The notes under the pieces: generated by a model
Told to the model about the DNA's origin: nothing
Seen by the model: only the letters and a program-made list of their open reading frames with translations
Database searches by the model: none
Shown: positions 1-11,301 of the stretch, in pieces
Layout of the letters: each line of letters begins with the position of its first letter
How positions within the stretch are numbered: position 1 is the first letter of the stretch
Translations under genes and position numbers: made by a program
NCBI GenBank assembly: GCA_021613535.1
Contig: CP075495.1
Span: forward strand, 15,066,001 to 15,130,000
Source: Adineta vaga
Taxonomy: Eukaryota; Rotifera
Length of the DNA: 64,000 bases
Direction of reading: 5' to 3'

Positions 1-469
1 TGCCAAATGACAATATTCTTCACTGGAAGTGACACTTAACGGTTACTTTTTAAAAAAAAATTTTTTCTTTTCCGATTCAAAAACCATTATTTCTCACGCC
101 TCAAGTACTAGTATCAATTATATAATGGTAAAATTTTATGCAAAAAGTAATTACTTCTGACAAGCAACTATAAAGTGCCACCACTTTTTTTTACGCAGAT
201 AATTTGAAAGAAAAAAAATCACTGTTTACATAGAAAACTCAGGACATCAAAAGCAAATAATAGTAGACTCAATTCTTTTTTTTTCTCGCACCTTCTCTTC
301 GATAACTTTGTGAAGGAAAATGAAAAAACTCTTTATGAAAACCTAGACTATCTGGATGAGACAATGTCGTCAATAATTAATTCACTGTTTTGCTGCGTTG
401 TTTGTAAAGTGTTTGTTCTCTTCAGTTTGTTTTTGTATGACACTGGGAAAAAACTGACATAATTAAAGG

Positions 470-476
470 TATAAAA
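470..476 (+). promoter_or_regulatory. TATA box of first 2H-phosphoesterase gene
   Basis: The motif TATAAAA lies 48 bp before the ATG at 524, leaving room for a start site near 500 and a very short 5' leader. Position and sequence fit a core promoter; transcription itself is not visible. Confidence 0.5.
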
Positions 477-523
477 ACACTATCAAACGTCCATTTCTTA
501 TCATTGTTGAAAGATAACAGAGT

Positions 524-1642
524 ATGGCTTCAAATCAAGAACCTAGAGACTACTACGGTCCAAATCGTCGACCACGATCAAATTATAATACTAATAATTC
601 ATATGGAAGAGGACGTAACAGCAATCGAGGATCATTTCAAAGTCACCCTCATCATTACGAAAGTGATTCAAGATCTGAAGAATATATGTCCGATCAGCAA
701 AATCATCGAAGACAACGCCAGTTTGATAATTCTTCAACAGTTGAACTAAAACCAATTGATGATGACAAAAAAGCTTATGCTGTGAATCTTCAACTAGACC
801 CAGTTGAAATGGGTATCATAGCTCGAAATAATCGGTGGCATCAAGAATTCAAAGGTTTAGGCGCATTTAATCGTTATTTTGGTTTATTATCATCAGAACA
901 TGGTTTTGGTTATACACTTCCTGATATTTGGGATGGTTATTTTCATATAACACTTGCTAAATTTACTACTAAAATATCAGCGGAAAAACTCAAAGATAAA
1001 TTTCAACAATTTCGATATCCGATTGAAACGATTCCTTATATTCCGGATGTTGTTTTCCATACATCAACTATTGAAAGAATTCCGGGACCAAATCGTGGCA
1101 GAGGTCGAGAGAACATTGATTTTATTGTCTTGCCTATTGACATTACTCCTGAAGTTCAAACATTTTATGAAAGGATTCAATTATTACTTGATGCAATTAA
1201 AGAACTAGCCGGCAATCCAGAAGATTGGATCACAACAGAACTTAAGAAACTTCATGTTACTATAAGAAAATATTCAAATATTGATTATAATCTTTATCCA
1301 CTAAATAATATTCGAATTCAAGAATTTCCACTCGAATTTCGATGTTCATATGTCGGTGTTCGAGAACCACGAGACACAACAATTAATCGAATCATGCAGA
1401 ATGAAGATTTGTTTCGTGAATGGTTGTCTGGTGTAACTGAAATCCAGAGACATTGTTCAGGCTGTCAAACATTAATTACAACAAGGGATTGGCAAGGTTT
1501 CTGCTTTGCATGTGGAAACTACGAAATTATTAATCCTCTTTGGTCAAGTTTCGGTAATAATTCTAGTTTACGTCAAATTCAGCAAGCAAATTCTGAAAAT
1601 AGTGTTCTAAATCAATTAGTTGAAAATATATCTCTGAAATAA
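524..1642 (+). CDS. 2H phosphoesterase-like protein with C-terminal zinc ribbon (copy 1)
   Basis: Single-exon gene, 372 aa. Residues 1-75 are polar and rich in Arg/Gly/Asn (an RG-type tail suited to binding RNA). Two H-x-T-x motifs follow, HITL at residue 141 and HVTI at 244, about 100 residues apart: the paired catalytic signature of the 2H phosphoesterase superfamily (LigT, tRNA cyclic phosphodiesterase, AKAP7 and relatives), which usually cleaves cyclic or 2'-5' phosphodiesters. A four-cysteine zinc ribbon (C311, C314, C327, C330) and a conserved NYE..NPLW segment end the domain. The gene 260 bp downstream is a paralogue with the same plan, so this is a tandem pair. The start is the first ATG after a TATA box. 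The fold follows from the motifs; substrate is unknown. Phosphodiesterase activity on RNA ends or a cyclic nucleotide is an inference. Confidence 0.72.
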   Translation: MASNQEPRDYYGPNRRPRSNYNTNNSYGRGRNSNRGSFQSHPHHYESDSRSEEYMSDQQNHRRQRQFDNSSTVELKPIDDDKKAYAVNLQLDPVEMGIIARNNRWHQEFKGLGAFNRYFGLLSSEHGFGYTLPDIWDGYFHITLAKFTTKISAEKLKDKFQQFRYPIETIPYIPDVVFHTSTIERIPGPNRGRGRENIDFIVLPIDITPEVQTFYERIQLLLDAIKELAGNPEDWITTELKKLHVTIRKYSNIDYNLYPLNNIRIQEFPLEFRCSYVGVREPRDTTINRIMQNEDLFREWLSGVTEIQRHCSGCQTLITTRDWQGFCFACGNYEIINPLWSSFGNNSSLRQIQQANSENSVLNQLVENISLK

Positions 1643-1899
1643 TCCTTCATTAGCATATCAAAACTAAAAAAACTTTAACTTTATTCTGATTCAAACCTAT
1701 GGTTTTTTATTAAAAGAAGAATTAAAAAAGATATTTGGTTAAAGAATGAAATATTACTATTTATGATAGTAATCGCTTTCTTTCGCATGAAACTCATTAA
1801 TTGATTCAAATTGATTATGAGGCAAATTATAATAAATTCCACTTCGATTTCTGTTTACTATTTTATTTGATATAAATCAATTTCATTTTCTAGATTAAC

Positions 1900-2952
1900 A
1901 TGTCTAACAATAAGAGAAACAAAAAATATACACAAGACGCTGACGGTTGGAATCATCCTAATTCAAATGTCGAAGATAATACATGTACAACGAACAAGTC
2001 TTCTACTGATCCGGTGACTAGCACATCAAAACAAATTGATTATAATTATACAGTCACTTTACGTGTAGCACCAGTTGAACACGGTATAAAATGTTATAGT
2101 TCACCTTGGCATACTCATCAGTTCACCGGTATCAACGCTTTTAATTATTATTTTGATTATCTATTGTCGAAAGAAGAAGGTTTTACTTTACCGAATGTGT
2201 GGGATGGATATTTCCACGTGACTCTTGCTAAATTTCGACTTGATCCCAAGAGCAATCTTGAAAAAACAGAAAATGATTTGGTTATGCGTATCAAAGAGAA
2301 AGTCTTAGGTTCGAATCAACCTTCTTTTAAAAGAATCTTTCCATGCAGATTCAGAAGTGATGCACTCAACGTACACTCAGGTTCTGGGCGACATGCTGAG
2401 GCGGAAAATATCGATTTTGTTACATTGAATATAGTGGATCTTGAAAATGCTTTTGATAAACTACGTCCATTCCTTGACAATATTGAAGATGCAGTTAAAG
2501 CAGCCCATGGTATTTGGCAGTATAAACCATCTGAGAGCTATTTCACACAAGCACACGTTACCGTACGAAAATATAAACCAGACGACGATCTTCAAGATTG
2601 GTCATATAATCATATAAGACAATATCTTGTTGAACAACGCGTAAAAGATAATCCATTAGAATTCCAATGTGTAGCACTCGATATTGCACAAACTCGTCGA
2701 CAGGCTCGTCATCGAGGAACACAAACACAATGGTGGGCTGGTGTGACAGGAAATTTTCTAGATTGTGCCACATGTGGTACACAATTTAACGACGAATCTA
2801 AAGGTACTTGCGTAAAATGCCATACCAGAAGACAAATGTATGAATGTTCTGGATGTGGAAAAAAAGGAAATGAAGGGAAAATGTGGCCAGGATATTGTAA
2901 TAATTGTGGTAATTACGAACGTCTTAGACCTTTATGGTCCACCAAACCATAA
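1900..2952 (+). CDS. 2H phosphoesterase-like protein with double zinc ribbon (copy 2)
   Basis: Single-exon gene, 350 aa, paralogue of the gene just upstream. H-x-T-x motifs are HVTL (H106) and HVTV (H219), set in the same surroundings as copy 1 (DGYFH.TLAKF and H.T.RKY). The C-terminus carries eight cysteines in four CxxC knuckles (C289/292, C304/307, C316/319, C333/336), so it looks like two zinc ribbons where copy 1 has one, and ends in the shared NYE.LRPLW motif. The N-terminal tail is polar and unrelated to copy 1. A pyrimidine tract with TAG just before the ATG could be an acceptor of a 5'-UTR intron. The two genes point the same way with about 260 bp between them, which fits separate promoters. 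The substrate is unknown; the zinc ribbons suggest nucleic acid or protein binding. Confidence 0.7.
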   Translation: MSNNKRNKKYTQDADGWNHPNSNVEDNTCTTNKSSTDPVTSTSKQIDYNYTVTLRVAPVEHGIKCYSSPWHTHQFTGINAFNYYFDYLLSKEEGFTLPNVWDGYFHVTLAKFRLDPKSNLEKTENDLVMRIKEKVLGSNQPSFKRIFPCRFRSDALNVHSGSGRHAEAENIDFVTLNIVDLENAFDKLRPFLDNIEDAVKAAHGIWQYKPSESYFTQAHVTVRKYKPDDDLQDWSYNHIRQYLVEQRVKDNPLEFQCVALDIAQTRRQARHRGTQTQWWAGVTGNFLDCATCGTQFNDESKGTCVKCHTRRQMYECSGCGKKGNEGKMWPGYCNNCGNYERLRPLWSTKP

Positions 2953-3041
2953 TAAACGACGTTCATATAACAATATTGCTTTCTGAATATTTCTTATCAT
3001 CTTATGTGTCACTGTTACCTTTTCGTCATTATACTTCTGAA

Positions 3042-3841
3042 CAGGGTGGCCAGATCAAAAACTTGAAAATCAGAAAATTTTTATTAAAAATCAGAATTCA
3101 TCAGAATTTTTTTATCCAAAATCAGAAAGAAATCAGAAAACTCGATTTTGTAAGTTCCCGCAGTCTGTCCTTATGCATTGTTATTCAATAGTTCGTTGGT
3201 ATATTGTTCGTTCATTTATAATTTATTTGTAAAGAAATTTTGCTTCAATGTAGAGTCTCGAAAGCCAAAAGTATCAATAGGTGATAGAGAATACATATAA
3301 ATATGTTCGTAATTTCAAACGTTTTCACGTAACTCTGAAGCAGTTCACCAAGAAAAAACAAAACTAACTCGAAAACATAATATTTTGACAAAAGAGATTT
3401 TATCAGAAGAAATAAATAAAACGCAAAACATCATGTCGATACGATTGTTGATATTTTGTATTTTTTCGCATTTGTTTCAATAAATCTGTTCGAGGTAGAA
3501 TATGTTTATGAAATTCTTCACAAGAATAGTTATTAGAATTCATTCTTGTTGAAAGTTCAGCATGACCTAGTTGTATATCCATTCGATTACGATAATCTGA
3601 CTATAAATGTTTCATATGATTGAAAATGGAATCCACATAAGAATTGGAGCAAGGAATTGAAAAGATAAAAAAGCTGTACAGTGGAACAGTTTGTGATACT
3701 ACGAAAATAGAGAAAGTTCAGAAATCAGAAAAACAAGAAAAAATCGCAAGATCCGGAAAGAATCAGAACATCAGAAGAAAATCAGAAAGAGACTTAGATT
3801 TCAGAAATTTTCCTGACTTTTCAGAAGATCTGGCCACCCTG
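3042..3841. mobile_element. hAT-type MITE, 800 bp, with 8-bp TSD
   Basis: The termini are inverted: CAGGGTGGCCAGATC at the left and its reverse complement at the right. An exact 8-bp direct repeat CTTCTGAA flanks them (3034-3041 and 3842-3849). CAGGG..GG termini with an 8-bp target duplication are the signature of hAT elements. There is no transposase-sized reading frame, so it is non-autonomous. Within about 100 bp of each end the heptamer ATCAGAA recurs many times in the same orientation, as expected of transposase-binding subterminal repeats. It sits between the 2H gene pair and the nuclease remnant. Confidence 0.88.
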
Positions 3842-4144
3842 CTTCTGAACATCATATGATATTTTATCCGCATCTCGCTTTGTGATTAGATTTCAGTTGT
3901 GGTTTTACTTCTTCTTTCTAATAAACGCATATATAGGTGCTGGTGCTGGTGAGGATATCGATTCATATTTGACTCAAATTCTTACACAAAAATAATTTAT
4001 GTATTCTAAACCATTTTTTATTCTAAATAATTGTTGTAATGGCACCAACAGAAAAAATATACAATTTGCACAAATAGGCTTTTTATTGCAATTATTTTCA
4101 GAAAAAAAGTTAACATTTATTGATAAGACGCAAACACATATAAC

Positions 4145-4837
4145 TTATTCATTAGTCTGATTAATTGACATATTTGTTGCTTTTTGATTGAGTTCAGTTA
4201 GTTTTTTATCGTAGGCTGATTTCAACATATTATCGAGTTTTTTGTACTGTTTATTTTCGATTTCAGTCCAGAGTTGTTGTAATTGTTCAAGTGTTACACA
4301 ACGCCTGACCTTTCTACAATAATTAAATTGTTCAATAGTTTCAGGCGGCACTGCTTCCGAACCAGTTAATTCACATGATGTTTCATTACATAGAAATGGG
4401 ACATCCTCAACATTAATTCTTTGATGAAATAGTTTTAAACCCGATCTTTTTTCAAGATCCTTAATTGATACTGCAAAATCAGTTAATGGACGATTTCGAT
4501 CAATTGGTTCATTTGGTACAACTAAATTACATTTGAATAAATGAGTAGGTACATGGACTTCATTCGGACCAATAACTGCATGTGTCATTTGTTTGCAGGG
4601 AATATTTAAATCATTGTTATCCTTCTAAATATATATATATATATAAATATATATAAAAGATTGAATTTTTAAAATGACTATGTATTTTAATAAAATCACC
4701 TTTTCTTTGCCCTCGACGGGAATAAACAAAGAGCCAGTTATAATATGAACAAAATCAAATTTTTGCAAACTTATATTGTGTGAAATGAATTTTCCTCGGT
4801 ACCATCGTCTCTCTGTCTGGTCTATTCTTTCATGCAT
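4145..4837 (-). pseudogene. EXOG: Truncated EXOG-type mitochondrial nuclease (C-terminal half)
   Basis: Two exons on the minus strand, 4837-4700 and 4624-4145, join in phase (donor GTGATT, acceptor TTTAG). The protein contains FVHIITGSLF, then HAVIGPNEVHVPTHLFK, VPNEPI, a DLEKRSGL segment and a C-terminal cysteine pair. This order matches the C-terminal half of EXOG/EndoG-type DNA/RNA non-specific endonucleases, and the tail after DLEKRSGL is EXOG-like rather than EndoG-like. The N-terminal half with the DRGH catalytic histidine and the metal-binding asparagine is absent: sequence above about 4830 no longer matches and has no coding continuation. It is therefore best read as a truncated gene copy. 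An undetected upstream exon is possible but I see none. Confidence 0.6.
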
Positions 4838-6343
4838 CTTTTTCTTCTATTATTTTCTCTTGATACATTCCATGCTAGTACATTTGGTTTCTACATCATT
4901 TTCAAGCATCATTTGCATAGTAGAGAATCCTCATTTAAATTTAATACGTCCAATCCTTACAAATATAATTTAACACATTGTCGGACAGATTTAGATTATC
5001 ATTTGTGAAAATACAGTTTATGCGGTAATGACAGGAGATTCATTCTTACATTCTCGTCATGATGTTATAATATGTACACTTGAGGTAACATTACACCCAT
5101 CGAGTTTTATTTTTTTGATGAAATATCATTTCACAGTCGTTTACCTTTTCGTAATGTAATTCCTAATGAAATAAAACATCCTCCAGATCGTGATGTAATG
5201 ATTACTGAAAAGATCAGTCAAAGTAACGATAAAAATAAAAATGAAATTGAATGGATGATGATACATTTGTTTCTCTATCAAATTTTAATTTATTAGTTTC
5301 TCAACATGATGCTAGACTTTTACTTATGAAACATATGAAGTTGGCTTTTGTGGTGGGGCCAGATATCTTTTTTTCAAAATTGTACCTGTTTGTATTCAAA
5401 ATCATACAAAAATTCAATTTATCGATAGAAAAGAGTTTAATTTTCAATCACCAGAGTTTTATTCAAATGAATTAGGATATGAAGCATTTATGAAAGCACA
5501 TTAATCTATTCGATTATTCTAAATAACAAAGTTTGAAAATGTTTTGAATGATTGAGTTATATATTCAAAATATACTAAGCATTTTTCTTCATCAGGTTAT
5601 GAATCTACAAAATATCAATGAAGTATCACCCATGAATGTCCTCTATTCTCATTCTATAAGACACAGAACGAATGAAAAAATAAAGTTCATGTTCGTTTCT
5701 ATCACAATCATTTTACTCCATCAGTTACTATGTTTACGATAACATATGAAAGTATACATCATGCAGTTCATATGAATGGCGCAGCCGCTATCGTTGTATC
5801 GTTCTTGGTCTGCACCTTACATTTAGTGATGAATGTGAACGAACAGTTATGTAGACATACCCATTAGAAATGATCCCACACAATATTTGCATTTTGAACA
5901 AATGTATCCAAAAAAACAATTCCTAGTTATTATATGCTGTAAATCAATAGTTTGGATTTAGTGGACGTCGTCGAAATGATATATTCGCTTTACTGACCAT
6001 CAAATATAAAGTGGTACCGTAGAGCGTTTTATTTTTTGTTTGCTTGTAGAATTAATCTGATATTGAAATAAAAAATTTGAACTTTTCTAATTCATTACGA
6101 TTTCAAATTCAAAAAAAAAGAACATTTTGTTCGATAGATGATTTTATTATTGATGTTTGATGACATTCACTACAAATAATAACCCTTGATATCTTATCAT
6201 AAAAGAAAAGAGCAAAGACATTTTACCAAATAGATTACTATTTATTTCTTTTTCATCAAAGCTTATCTTTGAAGTAGAAAAGACAAAGAAAAAAAACTTC
6301 ATTTGTTCTTATTTCATTTCTATTTGAGTACATAATAAGGGTA
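4838..6343. other. Intergenic stretch with decayed coding-like fragments
   Basis: No intact gene is visible. Short open segments near 5100-5500 and 5550-5800 (for example a DDDTFVSLSNF stretch) look like fragments of a degraded gene in shifting frames. I cannot assign them to a family. The rest is AT-rich. Confidence 0.35.
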
Positions 6344-7495
6344 ATGTCTACGTCACATAATCTACGACATTTAATTGATATTGCTGATCATCTAAGCAAT
6401 CGTTTATCATCTCTTGAACCATCTTCATTAGAACAATTAGAACAATGGCGTCAAACAGCATATCGTACGATTGATGAATATTGTGAACAAAAACGTCATG
6501 ATTTAATTGAAAAAAAACAAATTCATGAACAACGTGAAGTCGATCTTCTTCGATCACGAATTACACATTTAATCGATCGACATGATCAAAGTGAAGAATC
6601 TTATAATTCAATTCATCATGATCTTCAATTAGCTGAAATCAAAATTAATGAACTTGAACATCAAAGATTTACACTTCGTCCTTTCAATATTCAGGATGAA
6701 CATTTTATCATTCGTCGACGTCTTTTTCCATTATCAAATCCATATCAATCAATTCATTTAAAAGCTGGTTTAGAAAGTGCACTTGGTACAAATGATAAAC
6801 ATCTTCTTGTTGATCGAGAAGGAAAAGATTTATGTCTACTTGATCGAAATTTAACATTGATCGAAGAAATTCCTTTTATTCATAATGGTATCCATGGAGT
6901 ATGTTGGTCATCAACAATGTCACGTTTTATCATAATAACATTTAAAGAAATTCTTTTACTTGATGAAAAATCAATGAAATTAGAACGATGTTCTATCGTA
7001 CCTGCAAAAAATGATTGGTGGCGTGGCACATGCTCAAATGATACTCTATTTCTTTCTACAGTTGAATGGGGTTCATCAATTTATGAATTTCAACTAGGTG
7101 GTTCATTTAAATTAATGAAAGAATGGCATTCACCTATAACATGTGGAAAACATGAAATTATATGTGATTTAAAATATAATAATGGTTTTCTTGGTATTCC
7201 GATTTATAATAAAAATAAAGAAGATAGTCGATTTGAATTACGTTCAATTTCAACTATGGAAACGATTTGGTCTGCTCGTATTCATGGACGATGTCGTTGT
7301 TGTTCAATTGATGTTGATCAATGGCTTGTTATGGATCATGATGATTGTCGATTTTTTCATATATCAGCTGATGGAAAACTTTTAGAAGCAAATAAATATG
7401 ATCAACATGAACGATTAGAAGATATTATTCCATGGGGCAATGATGATATTGTTGTATTAACAAAGAAAAGTATTCATTTACATAAACTGGCTTGA
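6344..7495 (+). CDS. Coiled-coil plus beta-propeller-like protein, unknown function
   Basis: Single exon, 383 aa, uninterrupted. Residues 1-115 are charged and helical with heptad-like spacing (coiled coil). Residues 120-383 contain regularly spaced short strand-like segments such as KHLLVDREGKDLCLLDR, GVCWSS and FIIITFKEILLLDEK, resembling the six- to seven-bladed propeller of TRIM/NHL-like proteins. No RING or B-box cysteines precede the coiled coil, so no ligase activity can be claimed. Immediately downstream, on the opposite strand, lies a remnant of the MORN gene found intact at 14.4 kb. A remnant of this gene's own 3' end sits beside that intact copy. The two genes therefore form a duplicated convergent unit. 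The coiled-coil call is firm, the propeller call moderate. Confidence 0.6.
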   Translation: MSTSHNLRHLIDIADHLSNRLSSLEPSSLEQLEQWRQTAYRTIDEYCEQKRHDLIEKKQIHEQREVDLLRSRITHLIDRHDQSEESYNSIHHDLQLAEIKINELEHQRFTLRPFNIQDEHFIIRRRLFPLSNPYQSIHLKAGLESALGTNDKHLLVDREGKDLCLLDRNLTLIEEIPFIHNGIHGVCWSSTMSRFIIITFKEILLLDEKSMKLERCSIVPAKNDWWRGTCSNDTLFLSTVEWGSSIYEFQLGGSFKLMKEWHSPITCGKHEIICDLKYNNGFLGIPIYNKNKEDSRFELRSISTMETIWSARIHGRCRCCSIDVDQWLVMDHDDCRFFHISADGKLLEANKYDQHERLEDIIPWGNDDIVVLTKKSIHLHKLA

Positions 7496-7539
7496 AAAAA
7501 ACAAACACATTTTATTTTTTTTTAATTTAAATAAAAAAA

Positions 7540-7735
7540 TATCAGACTAAATATTCTCCTACTCGTACAAGTAATCCATAGGCAAGAAGTGTTGCTCGTC
7601 TATCTGTAAAATATTCCATTTCTTCATTAGATAAAAATAGACAAATTCGTTTCTTTGTAAGTCCAATTGTTTCAAGTTGAATTTGAAATGTACTTGAAGA
7701 TAAAGTTTTAAAAAGAGATCAAATCGAACCATCAG
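7540..7735 (-). pseudogene. Remnant of MORN/NEURL4-C-like gene 3' end
   Basis: This stretch is close to the last ~170 bp of the intact gene at 14413-15414 (same strand, near-identical run around 7570-7620). It then diverges and loses the frame. It marks copy 1 of the propeller/MORN unit in which the propeller gene survived and the MORN gene died. Confidence 0.7.
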
Positions 7736-8330
7736 ATAATATAATAAATCCAGTAGTTTTTACAAAGATATTCGTGTTAATAAAACAATTGGCAATGATT
7801 CAGAAAATGATACATATTTCATTATTCTTCTATTCGCTACAGCCGTTTTCTCTGATACTGCCAGTGGAAATTGTACAAGAACGATTATATATGGAGTTAT
7901 TTATCTATTTTTTCGTATATGTTTGGTTTAGCTTGTACATTAGCTTGTAGTTTAGATTTAGTTATTATATTATCACGTCGAACATATTGATCAATAACGA
8001 ATCGAAACTTGTTGAATTTGTGATAGATGTATAATAATCAAGCTTTAATGAAATAAAATATTAGAGAAAGATCATATTATAATGTTTGAATCATTGTTTT
8101 TATTAGGTTGAGAGTTTAGGTAAAGATGGAGGAGAAGCACTATAACAGGTAACGAATGAATGAATGAGAATTTAATTTTTGACATTAAATACCATACTAA
8201 GATTCGTATTTTCTAAAACAAAGAATTATATTGAAAAAAAAGTCAATTTATTGAGATATTTAAAATAAATCATTTTCATATGAGAAAGAATCAAATATAG
8301 TTATTTTTGAAAATAATAATGAACATTTTG
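7736..8330. other. Gene-free spacer
   Basis: No supported gene. A short plus-strand hydrophobic reading near 7810-7925 may be a relic of a membrane protein, but it has no start, and stops follow. Confidence 0.3.
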
Positions 8331-9676
8331 TTATTCTATAGAAACTATTGTTCTTTTTATTTTCGTTGGTTGTGATCGATAAAGATTTGCAATAGAAAGC
8401 AATGCAAAAAATGCTGTATATTCAATCAAGTCAGGTGGTATTAGAAATTCATGATAATGATAATAACCAAAAATAACTAGTGGTACGAATGAATAAATAT
8501 AATGATACATAGTAAGAAGAGCAATATTGATCAACAACCATGTTGAAAAAAGATAAATTTTTCGACTAGTTTTGAATAATTTATCAACACTTTCAACAGC
8601 AATTTCACGTCCTGTACCCATTAATAATATCAAAAACATTGTTGACGAAATATATTGTTGTCTTATTTTTCTATCCATATCACCGTGTATGAACACAAAA
8701 ATAGGTGGCAAAATATAAAGAACCCAAAGAATAATAGTGCGGAGCCATTGAATTTTGAATGAAGAGTATAGATATTTAACGTCCCTAATCATAATTTCAT
8801 ATGAACCACCAAGAAAAGGTAGAGAAACTTCATGATTTCGAAAATTATACCAAGGTTGCCAATCATTTTCATCTGAAATAACATTTAATAATATTCAGAC
8901 AAAAAATGGTAAAATCATTTGAAATCATCGAATATGATTAAAACAGTTTCTCATTGTCTTTCGCAGTTCTTTTAATTACAATATTTCTATAGTCAAAAAG
9001 GTGTTGTTACTAATCTTACCTACACATTTGAATGGTTCATTAATTACAAATAAGATAAAAAATAAATCATAATACAGTGTCCAAGGTGGACGAATCCACG
9101 TAATAAATATAAATTTTTTGCTGTTATAATAAGCATATACACTTAAAATAATCAATAGACTACAACTTAATAATTTGTTTATCCGTCTTTTAATTTGATT
9201 ATGTTCAATAGATCGAATCCATCGTTCAATAAACAATGACCAACATAAAATAATGAACGAAAATGTTTGATTATGAAAACTAATGAGCATACCAAGAATG
9301 GCAATTATCATCATGAAATAATCCATTTGATACAAACTGCATAGTTTAATTGCTGAGAGAAGAAATGTTATCCATGCATGTGATAATGAACGAGAGAAAG
9401 CTACAAGAGATGCGTAACTTGTTGTATAATAAAGCATAATATTATAAATTCGATCTTTGTAATCAACAGATCTATATGTATGATGTAGTTGAATGTAGAG
9501 TAAAATATCTGTGAGTATGGTGAAGATGAAAACAGCAATATAGTCATCTTAATATAAAAAGAACAATATTATGTATGATTATACATAAGAGTATTGAGAA
9601 TGTTCCGTATCATTCTGCTTGTAAAAATACTACGCATTACCTTTATCATTCACATATCCATTGTAAAAATGAGCCA
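8331..9676 (-). CDS. Multi-pass membrane protein, unknown family (5' end unresolved)
   Basis: Three exons join in phase on the minus strand: 9676-9641, 9547-9020 and 8872-8331 (donors GTAATG and GTAAG, acceptors TTTTAG, TTAAG and TTTCAG), ending at a TGA/TAA-bounded frame with tail IKRTIVSIE. The joined protein begins AHFYNGYVNDKDDY and has at least seven hydrophobic segments. A polar insert contains the pattern NDWQPWYNF..HEVSLPFLGG. It is probably an integral membrane protein of eukaryotic type. The first exon with the initiator ATG was not found; sequence above 9676 has stops in frame, so the gene may start further upstream or be truncated. I do not recognise the family. Confidence 0.5.
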
Positions 9677-10002
9677 CTAAAAGGCGAATAATAACAACAA
9701 AATAACAAAGATGTGTTTATTCCTTGCAAATAACCATGCATACGTATGTATGCAGGCAGTGAACAATTCCTTAGACAAATATATTTATCGTACGATTAAA
9801 TTCATGTCCGCCGTTGTCACATTTCGAGCAGAAGATCATTGAGAGGTTACATGCTTCATTTCTTCATTTACGATAAAGAGTTAACCAACAAAATCCGTGC
9901 GAACACACAATGATTGCTGATATTCACACAAAACGTACTGTAAGAAAGATGAGATTCATTTAAAAATTATCACATTTAAGCTGGTATGAGTTTATTATCT
10001 AT
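9677..10002. other. Intergenic, nothing recognised
   Basis: AT-rich sequence. It may hold the missing first exon or promoter of the membrane protein gene on the minus strand. Confidence 0.25.
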
Positions 10003-10466
10003 ATGACTAGTAAAATGAATGAATATCTGTTACTAATTAAATCGTGGTTAAATCCAACTATTCAGAAGAAAGTGAAATTTATGCATAGTAATGAAGAACT
10101 ATCTCAGTATATTGATCCATCTGTTCTTCCTAAAAGATTAAATGGTTCACAACCTGATTTCAAATACACTCCACCAACAAAGGAAAAGCATTAGCCGAAA
10201 TAGCACATCGAAATGCTGTGCGAAGTTATTTAGATGCAACATTACTATGGGCAAATGGTGATGAAACTCGTCGAGTATTATCTGAAAAACGAAAAGCACG
10301 AAAAGAACTTCGAAATACGTTTGAAGAATTATCACCTTATATGAGTACTCGTACAGTTTATCATCGTCTTGGTGTTATTAAAGAACCTATTTTTGAACTT
10401 GCCTATGAACAATTAAAAACAAAAAAAAGAAGAAAATGGTCTAACATAGTTTTAATATATATATAA
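10003..10466 (+). pseudogene. CRAL-TRIO (SEC14-like) pseudogene, frameshifted
   Basis: The first part reads LLIKSWLNPTIQKKVKF, then EELSQYIDPSVLPKRLNG and PDFKYTPPT. This is the C-terminal end of a CRAL-TRIO lipid-binding domain (the pattern ending in the PxxLGG-type loop). After PPTK the frame breaks and coding resemblance continues in another frame from GKALAEIAHRNAVRSYL to the stop near 10466. The N-terminal two thirds of the domain are missing. It is a truncated, frameshifted copy of a SEC14-like lipid transfer protein gene; a small intron at the break cannot be fully excluded. Confidence 0.55.
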
Positions 10467-10479
10467 GTGTCATTTCTAT

Positions 10480-10830
10480 TGAACATTGATTATTGCCATA
10501 ATATAAGATGTGAAACAGATATTATTTTCATATAATAAAAAGGAAAAAAAAGGATCTTCAATCGTAAAACAAATCATCTTGAGGGTGAGAGTTGAAGAGT
10601 AAAAAGACAGAATGGCGATGACAGTTAAAACATTATTACAATTGGTTTTTCTTTTCTTTTCCAATGATCGTATTAACGTCATATAATTTACATTTGCGAA
10701 GGATATATTTTGAAGTTCAAGTTTTCCTACGTGGAATATTTCTCCTAAACATCAATAATTGTCATAATAGTACATGTTAAACAGATATTATTTTCACTTA
10801 ATAAATGAAAACATTTTTAATCATAGACGA
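10480..10830 (+). repeat. Two diverged copies of a ~60-bp direct repeat
   Basis: Segments at about 10482-10545 and 10748-10810 share the order AACAT.(A/G)AT.ATTG.CATAATA and AAACAGATATTATTTTCA, with scattered differences. They are about 265 bp apart. Probably an old local duplication; no gene is visible. Confidence 0.5.
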
Positions 10831-11301
10831 AAAAAACTTAACATAAATAGTCGAGTCAATTGGAAAAAACTATATTGAATGCAGAGAATCAGTCTTTGGT
10901 TTCTACACTACTAGTGGTGTTACCAGTAGTGCGCATAGTCCGTTCAGAGCGAAAATCCTGGCGCTGATTCTGAAATCAATGCGTTTCCCTTTTGCTTCAT
11001 TTGTTCATCTGCTACTGAGAAATACATACATGAGTTAGAATTTCTTTCAAAATTTGTTTCGCTCTTTAATTGATTGAGATGTTTTGTCAATCAATTATTC
11101 ACTTTTATTGAATGAAAGAACATATATTCAGTTTTTTGTTTTAACACAGAAAAATATCAGAAATTTTAGCATGCAAAGAGAACTGCGCATAATCGAGCAT
11201 AATTGGTTATAAAACCTGAGTCGAAATCGCTGGCTCCACTATTGGCAATAATATCACCTATATAAACAACATCAAGAAATAAATGTACATAGAAAAAATC
11301 A
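10831..11301. other. Intergenic, includes a short hairpin
   Basis: No gene. An imperfect palindrome at about 10906-10932 (CACTACT ... AGTAGTG with inner GGT/ACC pairing) could form a small hairpin. Confidence 0.3.

Noticed and set aside
3644-3859. Lys-rich frame near the right end of the hAT MITE
   Set aside because: It runs across the element's terminus and consists of ATCAGAA subterminal repeats, so it is not a gene.
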